Shown here: positions 56,953-64,000 of the stretch, in pieces
How positions within the stretch are numbered: the first letter of the stretch is position 1
Layout of the letters: the number at the start of each line of letters is the position of its first letter
Source of the DNA: Liriodendron chinense
Lineage: Eukaryota; Streptophyta; Magnoliopsida; Magnoliales; Magnoliaceae
Reading direction: 5' to 3'
NCBI GenBank assembly: GCA_003013855.2
Contig: ML058554.1
Location: 930,001-994,000, forward strand
Length of the DNA: 64,000 bases
Translations under genes and position numbers: made by a program
The notes under the pieces: model-generated
The model's input: only the letters and a program-made list of their open reading frames with translations
What the model was told of the DNA's origin: nothing
The model's database searches: none

Positions 56953-58869
56953 CCCATCCTGCGGTCAGCGTCGCATGCAATCCGCGTCCCATCCCAACCG
57001 TCAATTCCTCGACAGCTTTTGTTTTCCCTTTCTTTTCTTTCATCTCTACTTTAACATTGACTCTGCATGAGAGTTTCATATTTATATTTTGCGTAGGGAA
57101 GAATCAAGCTATGGTTAGCCACGCACTTCAATGTTATATAATAACGAGCTAGAATCCTATGATGACTCACCACCATTTTAAAAAGCTCCATATCAGCGAT
57201 CCATACCGTCCAAATAGCTAATCCAATTGTAAATGAAGCATGACCCAAAAATTACAATGACCAAATGATAGTAACCATTTATCACATTTATTCAATCATC
57301 GTTACAATTGGTTAGTTAGTATTGCATGAGCAATCCAATTTTAGAGGTACACCATCCAAAATGGGCCTTATAATTCTGATGGTCATGATCATAGTTTAAA
57401 AATCTCGTTCACTGCCAATACACGTTATATCGCCCTTGCATATGAGATCTTTTAGATCAATAGGAGCCCATACAGACCGATACAGCTGATGTCATTCATA
57501 GATGATAATAGCCCATATCAGGCGATACATCAAACTTTCACCTCGATAGCTACATGGACGGACAGGATGAAAGGGGGGGATAAGTCACCACCATTATTTG
57601 GTGGTGAACTATCATAAAGTCTATATAACATACATTAACACATTGAAAAGAAAGGCTAAACATTATGTATGGAATATTTGGTGGGTTCCTTATATCAGTC
57701 ACCTTTGCCACACTCTTACTCAACTAAGCAAGGAAAAGCACTTTAAGATAATTAAAGTTCCGGGGCTCCTTTTTTCTTGTGACTGTGGGCCCACTAAAAG
57801 CTACCAAAAGGGCAAAAAAAAAAAAAAAAAAAAGAAGAAGAAAAGAGATCTTGTTTTCTGTGCCCCACCACACAGTATGGTCCATGTTCATGTCTTCCAC
57901 CACCCTTTTACTTGAGAGTCCTTTTGCTTGGTTTTTATCATTGAGTGTACCAAATGGCTCCCTGTTGCTGTAAAAGGCCATGAATTCTTTCTCTAGAAAT
58001 TTGTGTAGCTTTTATTCAAAGGGAATGTTATGCTTTGGGCAGAGCTTTTTTCATCCATTATGAAGGGAGGTTATTAGATACTCTGGCTCTGTAGGATGCT
58101 TAATACACAGGCACTGAGAAATGGTACATGTGGTATATTTACTACAAGAAAATGGACTAAATTTTGTAACCTACTGTCGTCGAGTTATAGTCCTCCAAAA
58201 TTAGATTGGTTGAACAATCCTAATGTCTGGTTCATGGACTATTGTTCTTCGAAATAAGACTATTGAAAAACTTTCATTTTTAACCGTCCAATAGATGTCC
58301 TCCAATCTAATAACCAGATAATCAAAATAGCATGATTTTTGGCTTGTGATACATCTAACCTAGTGCACATAACCTGGACGGTGTAATTTGACTTACTTGA
58401 ATGCCACGTGGGCAATGTCTTAAGTAATTTCTAAGTGTCTGAGTATCATTCATCACAATCTGCCAGAGTATCCACTTGTTAGAATTCCACGTTGAATTGC
58501 AGATGTTCACACTCATCGCGCATAACCATTACTGTCTGCAAATGGGTCCCATGTGAATTCTACGCCTGATTTTTGTAGGTTGTACTTTCTTCTTAGTTGA
58601 AAGCAATTCAGTGGTTATTAACAACCGTCCAATCTTAATCAGACGGTCGTCACATGTGGGGGCCACCACTTGCTAGGTGTGTAGGCGTTGCCTGTGTCTT
58701 TTGTCCACTGGTGATCAGTACATGTGGCAACCGTCTCATGGGGAATGAGCGGTTGTTAATAATTTCCTGTACTTGAATTTAGATGTACTTGATTGCAGTG
58801 AATCATCACTTTTCCTTTGGGTACTTGGGATTAATGCAAGCTCCATGCAGCACACAGGCCAACGTAGCA
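56953..58869. other. Intergenic sequence, no gene supported
   Basis: It contains a poly-A tract near 57812-57831 and, at 58180-58472, a second copy of the dispersed repeat ending in ATCTGCCAGAGTATC. Short frames around 57600-57980 cross the poly-A tract and have no domain. Confidence 0.45.
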
Positions 58870-59666
58870 AGTGTGTGAGATGGACGCGGATTAGCTACTG
58901 ACTGCTTCAGTAGCTTTATATCTGTCTACTGAAGTGACGTCACCAAGTTCTGTGGGGCCCACTGTGATGTATTTATATCCACACCGTCCATCCATATGGA
59001 GAGATCATTTTAGCGCAAGAGCTTAAGAATGAGTAGTCATATCAAAACCTCAAGTGGACCCCACCACAGAAAACAGCAAGATTGAACACCTACCATTTAG
59101 GGCCCGTTTGGATCATAAGTTGTTTAAGATAAGTTACTTATGCCACAAGTAACTTTTCTTAGTTTCTACTTAGTATGTTTGGTAAAATACTTATCAGCTT
59201 TTCCTTTCTTTTATCTCTCTGAAAAAAGTTAAAAAGCTAAAAAATTTAGCTGAAGTGATTATGTATTTTAAGTAAAAAAGTTACCAATTACTAATCATAA
59301 ACCAAACTTACTTATCTACTACTGCAAGTAGAAAAAGCAACTTATTTGGTAATGTCTAAACGTGCCCTAAAAAACTTCTTAGTGAACTTATGAATCAGTT
59401 GGATCTCAAATAAACATCATGGTAGGCCCTAGAAAGGTTTCAACTATGGGCATCACAGTCACCCTTATTTTCTGTAATGGATCCACTTAAGCTTTGATCT
59501 GCCTCATTCTTTAGATCATGCCTAAAATGATCTCTCCAAATGGATGAAGAGTGTAGATGGAACACATACATCATGGTGGGCCCACCGAACTTGGTGACGT
59601 CACTTCAATAGCCAGATAGCTACTGAAACCGTCAGTATCTAATCCGTGTCCGTGTGAGATATTGGG
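58870..59666. mobile_element. Foldback MITE with TGACGTCA ends, split by another MITE
   Basis: The inner ends GAAGTGACGTCACCAAGTTC (58931-58950) and its exact reverse complement (59587-59606) are perfect; weaker pairing extends outward to about 58870 and 59666. Its middle is interrupted at 59100-59367. Without the insert it matches the family length of about 500 bp. Confidence 0.75.
59100..59367. mobile_element. GGGCCCGTTTGG MITE, complete copy
   Basis: 268 bp from GGGCCCGTTTGGATC to CTAAACGTGCCC, containing AAGTAACTT/AAGTTACTT words in both orientations. It interrupts the foldback MITE; removing it restores ACCATT...AAAAACTTCTT of that family. Other copies: 17063/21655 (split) and about 60495-60679. 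Confidence 0.75.
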
Positions 59667-59678
59667 GAGCGGATTAGC

Positions 59679-60172
59679 TGTTACCTAGGAAACAGCTTAG
59701 TGGGTGTTACCCCAACCGTGTGGGCCCACCTTGATGTATTTTTGTATATCCACTCTGTCCATCTGTTTTTACATCTAATTTTAGAATACAATTCTAAACC
59801 TCAAGAAGATCCAGATCTCAGGTGGACCATACCACTAGAAACAGTGATGAATGGCAATTAAAAATTTTTATGGGCCACAAAAGTTTGATCTTTGTATTTT
59901 CCCTTCAGCCCGGTCTTCTTGACATTATCAACAAGTTGGATGGATGGCAAATAAACATTACCCAAACCTTACAATAGGCCATTCAAAATTTTTAATGGTG
60001 ACGCACTCAATCACCACTGTTTCCTCGGGTGTGGTCCACCTGAGATTTTTTATCTACTTAATTTTTTGAATCACGGTCTGAAGTGGGCAGTAGATATGGA
60101 CGGACGGCATGGATATACAACAAAATCATCAAAGTGAGCCCCACCCAATATTAAACAGTTACATGGGTAACA
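59679..60172. mobile_element. Foldback MITE, GGGGCCCAC family
   Basis: AGCTGTTACC at the left and its imperfect mirror near GGGTAACA at the right. Internal CGTGTGGGCCCACCTTGATG, CTCAGGTGGACCATACC and GTGTGGTCCACCTGAGA are mirrored pairs. No duplication resolved. Confidence 0.65.
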
Positions 60173-60189
60173 TCATGTGGGCCCAATCA

Positions 60190-60480
60190 CGATGTCTACT
60201 ACCCATCATGTGGAGCCCACATTTGATGCGGAACTTCCATCATGTAGGCCCCACCTTTGAAGTGGGTCATCCATCGTACTAGCCCGCTTTGGATGTGGGC
60301 TTTTTATCATCATGGGTTGACCTTTGATGTGGACCATTCATGTATAGGCCTACATTAATATGGGGTCATCTATCATGTGGGGCCTACTTTATATATATGT
60401 GGACCATTTACCATGTTAGCCTTACCTTCAATGTGGACAGTCCACCACGTGTAGCCTCCTTTGACATGGGCTGTGTGATA
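60190..60480. repeat. Minisatellite-like array, reverse orientation
   Basis: Units such as CCATCATGTAGGCCCCACC and TTTGATGTGGACCATTCATG are the reverse complement of the 20041-20715 array vocabulary, repeated about eight to ten times. Confidence 0.75.
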
Positions 60481-60494
60481 GAGCCTCCTTTGAC

Positions 60495-60679
60495 ATACAC
60501 CACAAAGAAGTAGAAAAGTCGTAAGCCAAAAAGTTTAAAAAAGTTTACTTAAAAAAATAAGTAGCTTTTAGCATTTAAGTTACTTTTACATAGATGGTTG
60601 CTAAACTAACTTCAGTAAAAGCATAATAATAATAACTTAATTACTTAACATAACTTATTTGGTGGTACCAAATCGGCCC
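60495..60679. mobile_element. GGGCCCGTTTGG MITE, truncated copy
   Basis: Only one end is clear: TTATTTGGTGGTACCAAATC followed by GGCCCT at 60675-60680. AAAGTTTACTTAAAAA and TTAAGTTACTTTTAC are shared with the complete copy. It directly follows the array. Confidence 0.55.
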
Positions 60680-62091
60680 TTAATACCATCATGTTGCATG
60701 TGTGAAATCCACTCCATCCATCAGGTGTGCGCCTCAATGTAGCAAGGGCCATCATGTAGCACGTGCTTGTCTAGCTACTAAGTCAAACATATGATCAGCT
60801 AGTGCCTATAGTGGTCCATATTGTAAGGATGACCATGCTAATTAAATGATCTTCAGTGGACCGATGCCGTTTGAAGAATAGGTTTCTCCAAACCATCCAT
60901 TCTTTTTTTACATGGGTGGCCCACAAGGCAAGTGAGTCAGCCTAATTGTTTTGCATGGTGGTCTTTATAACAAGGACCACCTTATGGATTGATTAGATAT
61001 CGCATGAAATTGAATGGTGGTTCATGTGCTGCGTGTAAATAAGAGTGTGGACAGGAGAGGGTGCCACTGGGATATCGAATCTCTTACCGTTCACCTCCAA
61101 TAACAGTCTAATCACATACAAACAAGGTACCACATCTAGTGGTACCGTGACATTTTCTCTGCCAACATGTCACTTCTGTAGGACGCAAGTATCCTTGGGT
61201 CACATCTGTGGGAATCAGTGGACAATCTGTTGATTGATGCAACATACCAGTATGGCCCACCGAATGGATGGATATGCTGATTCAGAAGAACGACTATCTT
61301 CATGGTGGGGCCTACCATGTTCATGGTACAGATATCCTACACAATCAGACGTTGGCAGGAAAGATAGTACGGTTCCACGAGTTGTGGTCCGGTTGGCTAA
61401 TGTGATTGTTAGTTCTCAAAAAGACCCAAATGGTTAAATGATGCCGTCAGTACCCTAAGTTACCGTAGTGCACCACTTTTTCCAGCAACGTTAGACGTGT
61501 AAGAGGTCCATGCTGTGCAAATGTCCTAACAATCATAAATATCATCTGGACTGTAATTTAGTTATTCATAACAATGTAGAGCTTCAGAAAGAGATATTAA
61601 CAGGTCTTCATGAATCCTCCAGTACTGCTGTCCATAGAATGTATCCTCTACTTTATTGGTAGTTGGTGTGAATGAGTGGTAATTGATACTTTTGGAGCCC
61701 AACTCACATCAAATACACCAGAAGCCTCTTTTTTTATTCAAAAATAAAAATAAAAATAAAAAATTGCAATGATATTATGTGATTCTATTTCACATGGCTT
61801 TCGATTGCCGACACTTACCATTAATTCACAAGTTACGGTCCTTAATTTACTTTCTCTACCAATGCATTAAAATTATCATCGGCTAAACACATTTACATGT
61901 CAATAGAATCTTATTATAACTTTTAAGTACAACTACTGATTTCAATGCACATGGATTCCACAATAATTGTCAATGCATGTTAAATATACACTTGTGAAAA
62001 AAGATTGTCCTTTTTCAGTGGTTAAATGTTTCACATGAATGGAGCTTTTATGAAAAAAGGTGCATTATGGTAAGCTCATGGCCTTATTGTT
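60680..62091. other. Intergenic sequence, no gene supported
   Basis: Nothing with a recognisable domain. An A-rich simple repeat (AAATAAA units) lies near 61740-61762. Confidence 0.45.
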
Positions 62092-62196
62092 GGGGTCCTT
62101 ACTCATGCCTCGTTCGGGGGTTAGACTAAAAAGGAGTTTCAACAAGAGATCATGGGTTGGAGCACCTATTGTGGTGAAATTCCACTTTGGCGTGAG
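62092..62196 (+). mobile_element. SINE-like retroposon, copy 4
   Basis: GGGGTCCTTACTCATGCCTCG, then GGAGTTTCAACAAGAGATCA, a box-B-like GGGTTGGAGCACC and GTGGTGAAATTCCAC. TAAGCTCATGGCCTTA on the left and TAAACTCACGGCCTCA on the right look like an aged target duplication. It has no A-tail. Confidence 0.6.
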
Positions 62197-63493
62197 TAAA
62201 CTCACGGCCTCACTAGTGAAAAACACGCTAAATGAAGCGAGAGCCTTTCTATTATTTAAAAGAAGATTATTCTAGCGACTCCAATTATGCAACCACACTC
62301 ATAATCCAAAAAGGTCACCCCATGAAGAATGTTGATGCACCAAAAATAAGGCTTATCCAACTATCACACCAGCCCCCACATGAATCTGGAAGCTTTTAGA
62401 TAGATTTCATTAGTTACCATGGTGTGGTCCACCTCATGATTCTATAGCCCTATTCTTGGGGGCATTTTATCATCACAGCAAGTCTCGTGTGATACATGAG
62501 TAGATGACATACATACAACACAGTAGACCACAAATATAGTTAAATAAAATTTACACTTTGGCGAATAGTTTCCATGCATGTTAATAATCTTTGTACACAA
62601 CTGAATAAGGGTAGTAGAGAAAGCTTTTTTGGTCCAGTGTCCTACCTGGCCTCTTAAAAATAAAATATTGAGAAACATAAAAACTTGAGACAGGTCCTCT
62701 CCCGTTGAAAATGCTTCTTCTATGACTCTGATTTACTAGCTTGTGAAATTTATTAACATGTGCATAAAAGTTATTAACATGTGGAACTTTCACCTATGTG
62801 TAAATGTTATTCAATTTTCGGTCTAGGGTCCACCATGGTTGTTTGCATGCAATTCAACCTGCCCATTAAGTGAGCCCCATTATGATAATAAGATGCCCCC
62901 AAAATTAAGTCTATACAATCACTAGAGAAAAAATAGACATTCACATGGAAGCCTATGTAACGTCTGAATCAACATTTTTGTTTTTTTTGGGCCATCCATT
63001 TTAAACATGTTAATCCCATTACAAACCACAATGGGCCCCATAAGCAGAGCCGTACGATCAGCTTTTTTCTGTGAATGTTGTAGAGGACACCACCTCTAAA
63101 ACTTAACGATACATCAATCACTTTCAGTGTCATGTTGCATCAGCATGCACCATTCTCTTGCACCATTCTCTTGCACAGGATCCACTATTTCCACTCCCAT
63201 CTTTTAAAGCATACGACTATTTCTTGTACTTTTGATAGTATGAGTGGTCTTATTTTTGTTGCTATTCTAACACCAAGGGTAGAAACACACATATCCTCTT
63301 AAAAATAAGATGTATAGGTTCCTTTCTCCTGTCTTCATAATTATTTATCATTTTCTCTACATTCCAATAGGCAAGGAAACTTAGCGGTCCCCCAACTCCC
63401 ATTGGTGAAGCGAAGTGGAAGAAACTAACGTTGATGAGAATGGAGTGCCACTTGGCTATGACCCGGGAACCAGCTATGAGGGTCTCCAGCCGG
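62197..63493. other. Intergenic sequence, no gene supported
   Basis: No coding or RNA gene seen. The direct repeat CACCATTCTCTTG occurs twice in tandem near 63147-63175. Confidence 0.45.
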
Positions 63494-63981
63494 GAACCAA
63501 TGATGTGGGTGAGACCCTGACCGTAAGGCCCACCTTGATGTATTTATTGTTTATTCACGTTGTCCATCTGTTTTTCCATCTTATTTTAGGATAAGGTCCC
63601 AAAAATGAAGCAGATATAAATTTTAGTTGGACCACACAACAGAAAATATGGTCATTGAACGCTCACTATTAAGAATTTCCTAGCATCCACCGCAATATTT
63701 ATTGACCATCCAATCTGTCGATAAGATCACACAAAACTGGATGAAAGAAAGAAAAAAAAGAAGAAAAAAATCAGCTTGATCCAAAAATTGTGGACCACAA
63801 AAGGTATTTAAACGGTCAATAACCATTGTTTCCTATGGTGTGGTCCACCTGAAATTTGTTTCTGCTTCATTTTTGGAACCATGACCTAAAATAAGTTGGA
63901 AAACAAATGATCAACATGGATATACAATGCATACATAGAGGTGGACCCTTATGGTCAGGGTCTCACCCACATTGCTGGTTC
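63494..63981. mobile_element. Foldback MITE, GGGGCCCAC family
   Basis: GTGGGTGAGACCCTGACC (from 63505) mirrors GGTCAGGGTCTCACCCAC (to 63970), an almost perfect end pair of 18 bases. Interior landmarks match the other copies. It ends about 20 bases before the window edge. Confidence 0.75.
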
Positions 63982-64000
63982 TGAGTTGCAAAAGTTGCAC

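Noticed and set aside
57598..57981. Frames of 64-105 codons around the poly-A tract
   Set aside because: Lys/Phe runs come from the poly-A tract on either strand; no domain.

Overview
This window is nuclear DNA of a flowering plant. It is AT-rich and dominated by transposable elements. The plant assignment rests on a PLS-class pentatricopeptide-repeat (PPR) gene, plant-type Ty1/copia and Ty3/gypsy (Tat-like) retrotransposons, hAT-type MITEs, and long LTRs. Many copies of a foldback repeat with GTGGGGCCCAC and CCGTCCATCC motifs recall magnoliid genomes, but that lineage guess is from memory and weak. No bacterial-type operon, CRISPR array, rRNA or tRNA gene was seen.

Layout. 1-4059: AT-rich intergenic sequence with a SINE-like copy and microsatellites. 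4060-9781: a 5.7 kb element made of two ~2.3 kb inverted arms around a 1.16 kb spacer, bounded by the 5-bp duplication TAAAG; its arms carry a gypsy-like polypurine/LTR junction. 9963-11441: a second SINE-like copy, then a 1.2 kb hAT-type MITE containing a foldback repeat. 14482-22590: a decayed plus-strand copia element split by layered insertions: a GGGCCCGTTTGG MITE, a foldback/tandem-array region, a 2,096 bp solo LTR with a clean CCCAC duplication, an AGTTGTAYAC MITE with two poly-C tracts, and a 559 bp hAT MITE. 22900-28830: intergenic with foldback MITEs and a 76-bp tandem repeat. 28840-30744: the only apparently intact host gene, an intronless PPR gene on the minus strand.

34094-52902: a minus-strand Ty1/copia element (465 bp LTRs, duplication ACCAA) whose integrase region is interrupted by a full 11,043 bp Ty3/gypsy Tat-like element (37497-48539, 1,147 bp LTRs, duplication GCCTT). 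By eye the copia LTRs differ at about 24 of 465 sites and the gypsy LTRs at about 17 of 1,147, which fits the nesting order. The gypsy element has gag, protease, RT, two RNase H regions, integrase, and downstream an antisense, intron-containing extra gene, now broken. 52903-64000: intergenic DNA with foldback MITEs, one itself split by another MITE, and a second minisatellite-like array.

Both large retroelements and the antisense gene carry stops or frameshifts, so none looks autonomous now. The PPR protein probably acts in an organelle on RNA; the rest is a record of successive insertions. All coordinates and mismatch counts were read by eye.
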